Shown: positions 7,680 through 15,359 of the stretch, one piece after another
Layout of the letters: each line of letters opens with the position of its first letter
How positions within the stretch are numbered: the first letter of the stretch is position 1
Source: JABMMZ01 sp044377005
GTDB taxonomy: Bacteria > Bacteroidota > Bacteroidia > NS11-12g > UBA955
Assembly: GCA_044377005.1 (NCBI GenBank)
Contig: JBILJV010000016.1
Coordinates: forward strand, 1 to 42,186
Direction of reading: 5' to 3'
Length of the DNA: 42,186 bases
The notes under the pieces: model-generated
Database searches by the model: none
What the model saw: only the letters and a program-made list of their open reading frames with translations
Told to the model about the DNA's origin: nothing
Made by a program: the position numbers and the translations under genes

Positions 7680-8864
7680 ATGTTAAAAAAGCAGCTTTCC
7701 ATTATATTTTTAACTATTTTTATTGATTTATTGGGATTTGGTATTGTTATTCCAATATTACCAAGTTTAGTCGTTAGTGACTTGGGAAAACCAGAATATA
7801 TGGTTGGTATTGTTGCGGCATTAGCACCCTTTATGCAATTTCTATTTGCGCCTTATTGGGGCAGTTTAAGCGACAGGAAAGGCCGCCGTCCTGTTATTTT
7901 AATCAGTATTGTTATAACCTTTGTGGCTTACATTACTTTTTCTTTTGTCACCTCCATTTACATTTTAATATTATCGAGGGTATTGGCGGGTTTGGGTTCA
8001 GGTAATTTTTCGGCCGCACAAGCTTATGTAGCAGATATATCACCTGCCGAGCGAAGAGCTAAAAATATGGGATTAATAGGTGCTGCTTTTGGTTTAGGCT
8101 TTATTTTTGGGCCGCCCATTGGTGGATTTTTAAAAGAACATTACGGCATAGCTTCCATTGGTTATTTTACATCAGCCTTGTGTTTAATAAACTTTGTATT
8201 TGCATTTGTATCCCTTCCAGAGAGCAACCACCACAAGCAGCATACCAAACAATCATTGAAAGTGGTATTTAGTCAAATTAAATTGGCATTAGAAAATAAA
8301 ACCATTCGATTGATATTTATGATAAATGGTTTGTTTATTGCGGCATTCAGCATGATGCAAATAGCCTCACCATTACTATGGAAACAACATTATGGATTCA
8401 ACGACAAACAAGTCGGTTACATTTTTGGTTTTATTGGTTTGTGTTCCGTGCTGGTACAGGGTGGATTGATAGGTTTATTTGTTAAATATTTAGGCGAAAA
8501 AAGAATGTTATTATTAGGTTCGTTGTTAATGAGTATTGGCTTGTTTACTATGCCTATTGTGTCTGCAGAATTATTTATCCCTATAGAATTATTGGCTATT
8601 ACAATCATTGCGTTGTCCAATGGGTTGATAATGCCTGCTGCCAATGCGATTGTTAGCAAGCAGGCGCCTTCCAATCAGCAAGGAACGGTCCTTGGAGCCA
8701 TGCAGAGTTTGGGTTCATTAGCACGCACCATAGGGCCATTATTTTCGGGTGTATTGTACATGATATGGTATGCATTGCCCTATTTTACAGGTACATTATT
8801 GATGTTAATTTCATTTGGGATTTCAGCTGTTTTGTTAAAGAAAAATAGTGCATCGATAAATTGA
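7680..8864 (+). CDS. MFS transporter, TetA-like drug-efflux type
   Basis: A 394-aa protein with about twelve membrane helices. Motif A is clear in the loop after helix 2 (GSLSDRKGRRPVIL), and the antiporter motif C region is GAAFGLGFIFGPPIGG. RVLAGLGSGNFSAAQAYVAD is the motif B region with its conserved Arg. This combination is typical of the 12-helix drug:H+ antiporters related to TetA and Bcr. The actual substrate is not predictable and no resistance phenotype should be assumed. It is the last gene of the yigZ operon, four bases after the preceding stop. The candidate small RNA begins 20 bases downstream on the same strand. Confidence 0.9.
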   Translation: MLKKQLSIIFLTIFIDLLGFGIVIPILPSLVVSDLGKPEYMVGIVAALAPFMQFLFAPYWGSLSDRKGRRPVILISIVITFVAYITFSFVTSIYILILSRVLAGLGSGNFSAAQAYVADISPAERRAKNMGLIGAAFGLGFIFGPPIGGFLKEHYGIASIGYFTSALCLINFVFAFVSLPESNHHKQHTKQSLKVVFSQIKLALENKTIRLIFMINGLFIAAFSMMQIASPLLWKQHYGFNDKQVGYIFGFIGLCSVLVQGGLIGLFVKYLGEKRMLLLGSLLMSIGLFTMPIVSAELFIPIELLAITIIALSNGLIMPAANAIVSKQAPSNQQGTVLGAMQSLGSLARTIGPLFSGVLYMIWYALPYFTGTLLMLISFGISAVLLKKNSASIN

Positions 8865-8870
8865 AATCCT

Positions 8871-8878
8871 TACCTTTG
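8871..8878 (+). promoter_or_regulatory. -7 promoter box (TACCTTTG) of the candidate small RNA
   Basis: An exact TAnnTTTG match. The expected start, about six bases downstream, falls at 8884-8885, where the long closing helix of the RNA begins. No protein-coding start follows, which argues that this promoter serves an RNA. Confidence 0.6.
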
Positions 8879-8883
8879 CGCAT

Positions 8884-9080
8884 AGAAAGGTCGGCCATAT
8901 TTGAAAAAATTAACATCATTTCAATAACAGCTGAACCGCTTTATCAAAACCAGGCTTTTTTACCCTAGTGGGATTTTTGGAATCTTGTATTCTGAGGACG
9001 TTAGAAGGTTGCGATTCCTGTGGAGGCTAAATCCTATTTATTTACGGATTTTTATCAAAACCGACCTTTCTTTTATTGTT
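8884..9080 (+). ncRNA. Candidate structured RNA, possibly 6S RNA
   Basis: No reading frame fits this 240-base gap. Bases 8884-8894 pair perfectly with 9061-9071 (11 bp, AGAAAGGTCGG with CCGACCTTTCT), closing about 166 nt. Inside, GGGAT at 8970-8974 can pair with ATCCT at 9031-9035 and GGAATC at 8979-8984 with GATTCC at 9013-9018, making an interrupted stem flanked by a large unpaired bubble. A U-rich tract (9068-9080) follows the closing helix and could end transcription. End pairing, a central bubble, a length near 190 nt and a strong promoter are features of 6S RNA, which mimics an open promoter and binds RNA polymerase. The Bacteroidota form (6S-Flavo) is known, but I cannot confirm homology by eye. 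Other structured RNAs remain possible. Confidence 0.55.
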
Positions 9081-9104
9081 TTAAGGAATCTTTCGAAAGT
9101 AATA

Positions 9105-9872
9105 TTAATCAAAGAACAATTGAGTCTGATTTTTCATATATTTAAGTAATTCCCCTTTATCTGCTCTAGAAATATTCATTTTACTGTCATCGCTAAAAAC
9201 AATAATACCATCTCCAAAGCTTTTTTGTATTTCCACTATTTTAGAAACATTGACAATATTGGATCTATTCAATCTAAAAAAACTATTATTCATTAACTTT
9301 TCCTCGAAGAATTTCAGATTTTTAGATGCATAACATTTTTTTTCATCACCTTCTGTATAAAAAATACAATAACTCCCATCAGACTCAATCCTTAAAATTT
9401 TATTTACCTCTAGAAATAATGTTTTTTCATGGGTATGAACTAATATTTTTTTTTCTATCTGGTTAGGATTGTGAAATACATCGTATTCTTCTTGGTCAAT
9501 TTTACTTAATAATCTCTCTATCGTATTTTTAAACTCTGTGATATCTATTGGTTTGGTTAAATAATCAAATACATTTAATTTTAATGCCTTTAGAGCAAAC
9601 TCTTCGAAACTTGAAATAACTATGTAATAAGTCTTAGTATTTTTATTCATTAGTTCAATAAATTCAATACCCGTCATATTTGGCATTTGAACGTCAATAA
9701 ATACAATATCAACTATGTTGTTTTCGAGATATTGAAATGCTTTTAAAGGATTATTATAAGAATTCTCTATGTTTATTCTATTACCAAAGCACTTATCAAT
9801 AAAGTTCTCTAGCACTTTAATACTTTGTTTATTGTCATCAACAATTATTGCTTTTAGTTTATTTTTAATCAT
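9105..9872 (-). CDS. LytTR-family response regulator
   Basis: A 255-aa response regulator. The receiver domain (residues 5-125) has the acidic pair Asp12/Asp13 (IIVDDN), the phospho-acceptor Asp60 (VFIDVQMPNMTG) and the conserved Lys107 (YLTKPID). The C-terminal LytTR DNA-binding domain (about 148-250) shows ILRIESDGSYCIFYT and FFRLNRSNIVNVSKIVEIQ. Its start overlaps the end of the upstream kinase gene by eight bases, so it is the cognate partner of that kinase. LytTR regulators typically bind pairs of imperfect direct repeats upstream of exported-protein genes. The surface-protein genes immediately upstream are the natural candidate targets, by inference only. Confidence 0.92.
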   Translation of the reverse strand: MIKNKLKAIIVDDNKQSIKVLENFIDKCFGNRINIENSYNNPLKAFQYLENNIVDIVFIDVQMPNMTGIEFIELMNKNTKTYYIVISSFEEFALKALKLNVFDYLTKPIDITEFKNTIERLLSKIDQEEYDVFHNPNQIEKKILVHTHEKTLFLEVNKILRIESDGSYCIFYTEGDEKKCYASKNLKFFEEKLMNNSFFRLNRSNIVNVSKIVEIQKSFGDGIIVFSDDSKMNISRADKGELLKYMKNQTQLFFD

Positions 9873-12804
9873 TTGCGTTAGTTATTATTGGAAGTACTAT
9901 TATCACTTGAGTTCCAGATTCGTCCAATCTATTTGATATTTTAAAATTGGTTGTTTTTTTATATTTTAATTGTAGCTTATGAATGACTAATTCAATATTT
10001 TTTAATCCAAATGAATTAGTTCTAGCTGAAGAAGGATAAAATCCTTTTCCGTTATCTTTAATTTCAATATTTAGATTTGAAACAGTAATATCTACATTAA
10101 TTTGAATCTTCAAATCTCTATCATATATTTCTGAAAAACCATGAATAAAGGCATTTTCTACAATAGGTTGAATGATATTAGTTGGGATAAGGATATTATT
10201 TAAATCAGTTTTGTTAGGATTAGCTATTTTAACCAATAATTCAACGGTTTGTTCTCTATTAATATTTTCTAATGCAATATAATCTTTAATTATTTTTAAT
10301 TCGCCTTCAATACTTGTCATATTTTTTTCTGAATTTAAAAGTATATTTCTCATTACTTTATTAAACATATTTATAAATTGAAGTGATTTATCGTGATTAC
10401 CTTCTAAAATTGAATTTTGAAGACTAATCAATGAATTACTTAAGTAATGTGGATTTATCTGCGCTCTCAATGCTTTTAATTCACTTTCTAAGAGTGAGAG
10501 TTCACTTTGAATTTTTCTTTGTTTTGTTCTGAAATAGATTTTGCTTGAAAAAATTCCTAATAAAACCAGTAAAATACCATATACTAAATAAGCAAATTTT
10601 GTTGCATACCAAGGCGGATTGACAATAAACTTAACAAATAGATGGTTTTTAATATTATCATCACCTCTTTTTCTCAACTGTATTTCATATGTTCCATTAT
10701 TTAATGACAATAATTCTAAACTGTTATTGTCAATTGGAGTCCATTCGTTGACCAAGTTAGGAACTTTAAATTCAAGGGTATGTAAAGAATTAAATTCATA
10801 ATTTGGGGTCGAAACTTTAATTAATAATTTACTAAAACCCTCATTGGCCTCTATTGTATTTTTAATAGTCAATGGCTTACCATTTATAAAGATATTATCT
10901 ATTAGTATTGGATGTTTTTTATTTTCATCTTCAATATGATTTGGATTCACCGTTACAATACCTTCCATATTAGAAAATGCCAATACCCCATTTGGCAAAA
11001 CAACACCTGAATTAGAAAAACGACCGTTAAATTCATTATTTATAATCCCATTATCAATATTATAGTAATTGTAATAAATATTTAATGTTGACTTTTTTTG
11101 GGTTTTTTTTAAATCTGTATATGAAAACCTGAAAAGGCCATTGTTTGTAGGTATCCAATAGTTATTTTTTTTGTCTTTTAAATAGTAATGTGAAAAATTA
11201 AGATTAACATTTCTGTCTTTTTGAAAAGTAGTAATTTTTAAATGTTCATCTAACCAGTAAATACCTGAACCATAAGTAAACACCCAATAAGTTCTAAGCA
11301 ATGAATCATATTGTATATATCGAATATCTTTGTTTTTAAAAAATAAAATATCTGTTTTTGATTGCTTATTTTGGTCATATAAAACAAGCCCATTTCCTAC
11401 TATTCCTAATAGCCATTGACTACTATTGTTTTTTTTGCAAATGGTATTAATGATACTATTACTAACAGTAAATTCTAATGATAAATTTAAGTTATCGTTA
11501 ATTTTAAAAACCTGCTCATCGGTAAATACATAATATTTATTTTGATAATAATAAACATCTTCATGATACGAAAATTTATACCGATTATTATTAGAGATTA
11601 CTTTTTGAAATTTGCATTTTCCATTGGCAAAAATCATTACCGAATCTTTGAAAAATGTAACAACAGTATCTAAACCCTTATTAAAAGCAGCATTAAAATT
11701 TTTAACTTCACAGCCATTCATTAATTTTTTTTGAGAATTGTGTGTAAAAACTTCTGAAAAACGATTTGTTAAAACTCTATAAATTTCTTTACGTTTAGTT
11801 TCTGTATGTATATCTTGAATATTCTTAAACTGTAATCTTTTTACAATAAAAAAGCCATCACTTTTGGAATAAAAAAAATATAAATTACTATTTCTAATAT
11901 TGGGAGATACACAGGTGAGTCTGTCTGTTGAGTTAACTTTAACATCTAGTTTATCATACATCAAAGTCCCATTTTTAAAATAAAGATTATAAACCATGGT
12001 TTGGTATGTAAATGAGGCTACTGATCCGGTATGACTAAAGTGTAATTGTTCTATATTTAAGGGTTGGTTAATAATTTTTTCAAGATTTAATATCTTAATT
12101 AATAACCCTTCTTTATACATAAACAGTTGTTTACTATAATCAACCACTATAAAAGTATCTTTATTAAAGAAAGAAAACAATACTTTATTGACTGAATTTG
12201 TTCTTTGAATACCAGAAATACTCTTGTATTCAATTTTATTTATGTCAACATAATAAAGTGATGTATCATTGCAAATATTATAATTTTTTAAATCTAAAAT
12301 CTCTTTATTTTTAATGATACCTTTTAAAAATGAATTGTGTTGTATAAAAACAATTTTTGAATTAATACTAAATAAAAAATCATCCCCAAATTTTAAATGT
12401 TCTAGCTGTACTAAATTGGAATTAGAATCTACTTTAAACAATTGTTTAGTATCATTAATTATAAATAAAGTACCATCTTTTTGTTTGCTGATATTTGAGA
12501 AACGATTTGATGTTAATTTTTTTATGTTTAATTGTGAATAATGTAAAAAAAAACGACCGTCAAACCTACTTAAACCAGATTGTGTTGCTATCCAAACATA
12601 ACCATTTACATCTACTTCTACGTCCATTACTAAGTTGGTATTTAAACCATTTTCTGTAGAATACCTTTTAACAATATAATCTTTATTTATGGATTGAGAA
12701 TAAATAAAAGGGGCATTATTGAATATAAAATGATAAAATAAAACCCAAAATACAAAGTTTCTGTTATGTAAAGAATTTACAATAAGACTCTTTAGAACTT
12801 TCAT
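9865..12804 (-). CDS. Sensor histidine kinase, beta-propeller/Y_Y_Y plus LytS-type kinase
   Basis: A 979-aa sensor. Residues 1-37 form a signal segment ending FIYSQS. The periplasmic part begins with a two-component propeller repeat (YSTENGLNTNLV, then GYVWIATQSGLSRFDG) and ends with a Y_Y_Y-like beta-sandwich (about 640-720). A helix near 725-747 crosses the membrane. The kinase core is of the His_kinase/LytS type with His786 in QINPHYLSNSL. The usual NPHF.FN motif is altered to NPHYLSN, but the His and both Asn are kept. The ATP-binding domain has VENAFIHGF (N box) and DNGKGF (G box). It should phosphorylate the LytTR regulator encoded immediately downstream with an eight-base overlap. The signal sensed is unknown. 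Confidence 0.9.
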   Translation of the reverse strand: MKVLKSLIVNSLHNRNFVFWVLFYHFIFNNAPFIYSQSINKDYIVKRYSTENGLNTNLVMDVEVDVNGYVWIATQSGLSRFDGRFFLHYSQLNIKKLTSNRFSNISKQKDGTLFIINDTKQLFKVDSNSNLVQLEHLKFGDDFLFSINSKIVFIQHNSFLKGIIKNKEILDLKNYNICNDTSLYYVDINKIEYKSISGIQRTNSVNKVLFSFFNKDTFIVVDYSKQLFMYKEGLLIKILNLEKIINQPLNIEQLHFSHTGSVASFTYQTMVYNLYFKNGTLMYDKLDVKVNSTDRLTCVSPNIRNSNLYFFYSKSDGFFIVKRLQFKNIQDIHTETKRKEIYRVLTNRFSEVFTHNSQKKLMNGCEVKNFNAAFNKGLDTVVTFFKDSVMIFANGKCKFQKVISNNNRYKFSYHEDVYYYQNKYYVFTDEQVFKINDNLNLSLEFTVSNSIINTICKKNNSSQWLLGIVGNGLVLYDQNKQSKTDILFFKNKDIRYIQYDSLLRTYWVFTYGSGIYWLDEHLKITTFQKDRNVNLNFSHYYLKDKKNNYWIPTNNGLFRFSYTDLKKTQKKSTLNIYYNYYNIDNGIINNEFNGRFSNSGVVLPNGVLAFSNMEGIVTVNPNHIEDENKKHPILIDNIFINGKPLTIKNTIEANEGFSKLLIKVSTPNYEFNSLHTLEFKVPNLVNEWTPIDNNSLELLSLNNGTYEIQLRKRGDDNIKNHLFVKFIVNPPWYATKFAYLVYGILLVLLGIFSSKIYFRTKQRKIQSELSLLESELKALRAQINPHYLSNSLISLQNSILEGNHDKSLQFINMFNKVMRNILLNSEKNMTSIEGELKIIKDYIALENINREQTVELLVKIANPNKTDLNNILIPTNIIQPIVENAFIHGFSEIYDRDLKIQINVDITVSNLNIEIKDNGKGFYPSSARTNSFGLKNIELVIHKLQLKYKKTTNFKISNRLDESGTQVIIVLPIITNAND

Positions 12805-12858
12805 TAATTAGTAATTTATTAATTTCATAAACCAATGTGGTTACATGTTTAAAAAATG

Positions 12859-12866
12859 CAAAATTA
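12859..12866 (-). promoter_or_regulatory. -7 promoter box (TAATTTTG) for the kinase/regulator operon
   Basis: Minus-strand TAATTTTG matches TAnnTTTG and gives a leader of about 50 nt before the kinase ATG at 12804. No other exact match was noticed in this gap. Confidence 0.45.
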
Positions 12867-12975
12867 ATACAAAATAGTAGAACTATTTAATAAAAATGCT
12901 CATTTCAATAAGTCAATGAAGTCCTATATTTCTTTAACTTGTAATGACTTTTATTCAATGTGTCATATAGAAAAA

Positions 12976-13599
12976 TTAATCTCTATTATTAACAACAATT
13001 ATTTTAACACTTCGGTATAAAGAGTAATTACATGAAATCACATTGGGACTGCTTGTATAAAAGATTGAAGTGATGGGTATGCAAAATTCATTGACTAGTA
13101 TATTCCTAACATAGAGTACTCTTTTCTGAGCTAAATAAATATTTAAGACTGAATCACCCGAAGCATCTGAATAGCCAGTAAGATAAAATTTACATTTATT
13201 TATTTCTGCACTGTCTATCATACCTAAAAGTATCATTTTGAAATTTTTTAATGATTCTTGATCGACAACATGATTTGAACTATTAAAAAATAAATACGTT
13301 TTCATCTCAAAAGTTTGAACCTTTTGTTTTGAATTGATCAATAACAAACTATCACAAACTGATTGAAGTTTAATGTTTTTTTGTTCAATTTGACTTACTG
13401 TTTTTTTTAATTGAACAAAATCGTCAATCACTTCTTTGTCAATGGTTTCCATTATTTGATGTTCAACAATTTTTGATAATTTAGTTTCGTTGTATTGTTC
13501 TTTAGTTCTAATAGAACATGAACTAAAGATACTAAGTAATACTAGTATGGTAGGTATATTCGTAATTTTTTTAAACATTGATAGATATTTTTTACCCAT
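12976..13599 (-). CDS. OmpA-family lipoprotein
   Basis: A 207-aa protein with a lipoprotein signal (TILVLLSIFSSC, Cys as the acylated residue), a middle region of heptad-like spacing that probably forms a coiled coil (VQLKKTVSQIEQKNIKLQSV), and a C-terminal OmpA-like peptidoglycan-binding domain (LTGYSDASGDSVLNIYLAQK then RVLYVRNILV). The Asp and Arg used for diaminopimelate binding in this family are in place. It probably tethers the outer membrane or a surface structure to the cell wall. The ATG at 13578 (MFKKITNIP) is an alternative start with a tidier signal peptide. It begins 12 bases after the 96-aa gene and probably shares its operon with that gene and the collar protein. Confidence 0.83.
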   Translation of the reverse strand: MGKKYLSMFKKITNIPTILVLLSIFSSCSIRTKEQYNETKLSKIVEHQIMETIDKEVIDDFVQLKKTVSQIEQKNIKLQSVCDSLLLINSKQKVQTFEMKTYLFFNSSNHVVDQESLKNFKMILLGMIDSAEINKCKFYLTGYSDASGDSVLNIYLAQKRVLYVRNILVNEFCIPITSIFYTSSPNVISCNYSLYRSVKIIVVNNRD

Positions 13600-13611
13600 T
13601 GGGTTAATTAA

Positions 13612-13902
13612 TTATTTATAAATACTATTTAATAATTCTTTTAAATTGTTTTTTTCTGTATTTGGTATTGGCTTAATGATAGTTTGATAGTTTGTGTACA
13701 GCAAAAGATAATAAGACCTGTATGCCTTTTTGGGCATAAATAAATATTTCAACCAATAATTATCCTTTTTCAATAATTTGAAATTAACTTGATTTAAAGT
13801 TTCATAATTGTATTGTTTAAAATACAGATTTATCAACTTCAATTTAAGTAAATTAATATAATCCACTTTATTTGTATTTAAAACCTCAATTTCCATAGTC
13901 AT
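13612..13902 (-). CDS. Small protein of unknown function
   Basis: A 96-aa protein rich in Leu, Asn, Lys and Tyr with no signal peptide and no motif I recognise. The segments WLKYLFMPKKAYRSYYLLLY and NNLKELLNSIYK suggest helices. It is probably real because it sits in line between the collar protein gene (55 bases upstream as currently read, 24 bases if the collar frameshift is repaired) and the OmpA lipoprotein gene (12 bases downstream), with no competing frame. A cytoplasmic accessory role for the neighbouring exported proteins is only a guess. ATG at 13896 is a possible second start. Confidence 0.6.
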   Translation of the reverse strand: MTMEIEVLNTNKVDYINLLKLKLINLYFKQYNYETLNQVNFKLLKKDNYWLKYLFMPKKAYRSYYLLLYTNYQTIIKPIPNTEKNNLKELLNSIYK

Positions 13903-13957
13903 TTAATGAATAGTATTTATTTTTAACTAGTTACCAAGAAATATAAACATATTTACA

Positions 13958-15166
13958 CTAAAAAGTTCCTGGTCTTACATCAAAGTTTACTTGAGTAACA
14001 TTACCGTTAATACTTCCTGTTGTTATAGTATGTGTATGTGCACCATCAGTAGCAAATCCAAGTTCTCTTAGTGATGCTATAACTTTTGGCTCTCCTGATG
14101 TCGCGTTAACTGACCCAGCAGTATTACTTGCTCCAGAGGATTGTTGAATTAACCCCCAACCTCCTCCACCTAAAGAACTATTGCCTCCTCTTCCATGTTT
14201 ATAACCTCCTGTACTATTTGTTGTTTCACTAAGTGTAAAATTTGGTAACTGATCTTTTGTAATGGCTTTTGAATTACTTCCAATCACTAAAGGCAATGTT
14301 GAACCATTTTGAAAGAGATAAGCATCACTGGCATTGGGCAGATTTGTGCCAATACGAAGTGCTGAAGCCCATGCTTGCTGTGTTGAATTGAAAATTGATA
14401 ACGACCTTCCTTTGAGCAATATCCAGCCCAAATGGTCAACGGTCTGAATACTTGATTTAATATTCCCAAAGGACACATTGGGAACACTAACCCATGTAGT
14501 TACTGCATTGGACCCTGAACTAGTTAATAATTGAAATGAGGAACCCGATTGACCATTTGGCATTAAGGCACCCGAAAATTGAAGATTACCTACTAAATCA
14601 ATTCTTTGTGAAGGGGCAGTGGAACCTATACCAACATTACCCATTTGATAAATATTTTGGGTATTACTGGTTGCTGGACAAGTGCCACCAGCAACTAACC
14701 AGGGTTCTAACTGTGAAGAGTTATTAACCGAACTGCTGCCGTTCCAAAAAGCAGGCCCTACCAGAACGCCACTGGAGGCATTGGTATTGTATATGATTTG
14801 CCCAGTTGAAACACATGTCGGTGAAGTAGGATTGGATAGGGAGGTGTTGGGTAATGATACTGTACCCTCATTGGCTACTTTTAACCAATCGTTACCATTA
14901 TTAAAGTATACCACTGGTTTAACAGCTGTATTACCTGTGACGCTGGTAGCGGTGTTGAACACCACCATACCTTCCACATCAGCACTCAATGGTGAAGGGT
15001 TGTCTGTTGCCGTTAAAGCCACCAGTGGCAAACGCAATCCTTTGTTGGTACTTTCCAATTCTAATACCGAATTGGTATTAATGGAAGAAGTGTTGTCACC
15101 CACTATAATTTGGGCTTTTATTGCCGTACTTGTAAGTACGCACGCAATAATTAAGATTTTTTTCAT
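13958..15166 (-). CDS. Secreted tail-fibre-like protein with C-terminal phage-collar domain (apparent C-terminal frameshift)
   Basis: A 402-aa protein from ATG 15166, with signal peptide KKILIIACVLTSTAIKAQ. The N-terminal module (LELESTNKGLRLPLVALTAT, GMVVFNTAT) and the middle GNVGIGSTAPSQRIDLVGNL are found in Bacteroidota exported tail-fibre-like proteins. The last ~170 residues resemble a phage tail collar domain: GWILLKGRSLSIFN, then DGAHTHTITTG and NFDVRPGTF, where the frame stops. In the next frame the codons following ACT TTT read SVNMFIFLGN and then stop at 13927. That is the canonical collar ending, so one extra T in a five-T run (13960-13964) appears to truncate the protein. It is probably displayed at the cell surface, with no T9SS tail seen. 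Confidence 0.85.
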   Translation of the reverse strand: MKKILIIACVLTSTAIKAQIIVGDNTSSINTNSVLELESTNKGLRLPLVALTATDNPSPLSADVEGMVVFNTATSVTGNTAVKPVVYFNNGNDWLKVANEGTVSLPNTSLSNPTSPTCVSTGQIIYNTNASSGVLVGPAFWNGSSSVNNSSQLEPWLVAGGTCPATSNTQNIYQMGNVGIGSTAPSQRIDLVGNLQFSGALMPNGQSGSSFQLLTSSGSNAVTTWVSVPNVSFGNIKSSIQTVDHLGWILLKGRSLSIFNSTQQAWASALRIGTNLPNASDAYLFQNGSTLPLVIGSNSKAITKDQLPNFTLSETTNSTGGYKHGRGGNSSLGGGGWGLIQQSSGASNTAGSVNATSGEPKVIASLRELGFATDGAHTHTITTGSINGNVTQVNFDVRPGTF

Positions 15167-15359
15167 GTTTGTCTCTTTGTGTATATATTTTTGTAATGTA
15201 AATTGATTGAAGCATATAGATAATTTCAGCACTATTTTTTTGAATTACCAAAACCAATACTTTTAATTTGTTAATTTATCGCTTATTTTTTAAGATTAAC
15301 GATTCATACTTTTTCAAAGTACTACCGAGTATTACTGGTATAATTTTTGTAAATAAATG

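Noticed and set aside
9061..9080. CCGACCTTTC plus T-rich tract as a simple terminator of the MFS operon
   Set aside because: There is no local hairpin. The only good partner of this segment is 166 bases upstream, which supports a long RNA instead.
13958..14350. Collar domain and the ORF6N gene as a prophage remnant
   Set aside because: The collar domain sits on a protein with a signal peptide and Bacteroidota exported modules. No capsid, terminase, integrase or attachment-site repeats are present.
15125..15138. 14-base palindrome GTACTTGTAAGTAC in the collar-protein signal-peptide region
   Set aside because: It is short, not associated with a promoter and within coding sequence. It was not seen at the paralogue, so chance is likely.
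14682..15206. Long plus-strand frame of 174 codons opposite the collar-protein gene
   Set aside because: It is antisense to a clear secreted protein with family motifs and a signal peptide. The frame is open by chance of Ser/Thr/Asn codon composition.
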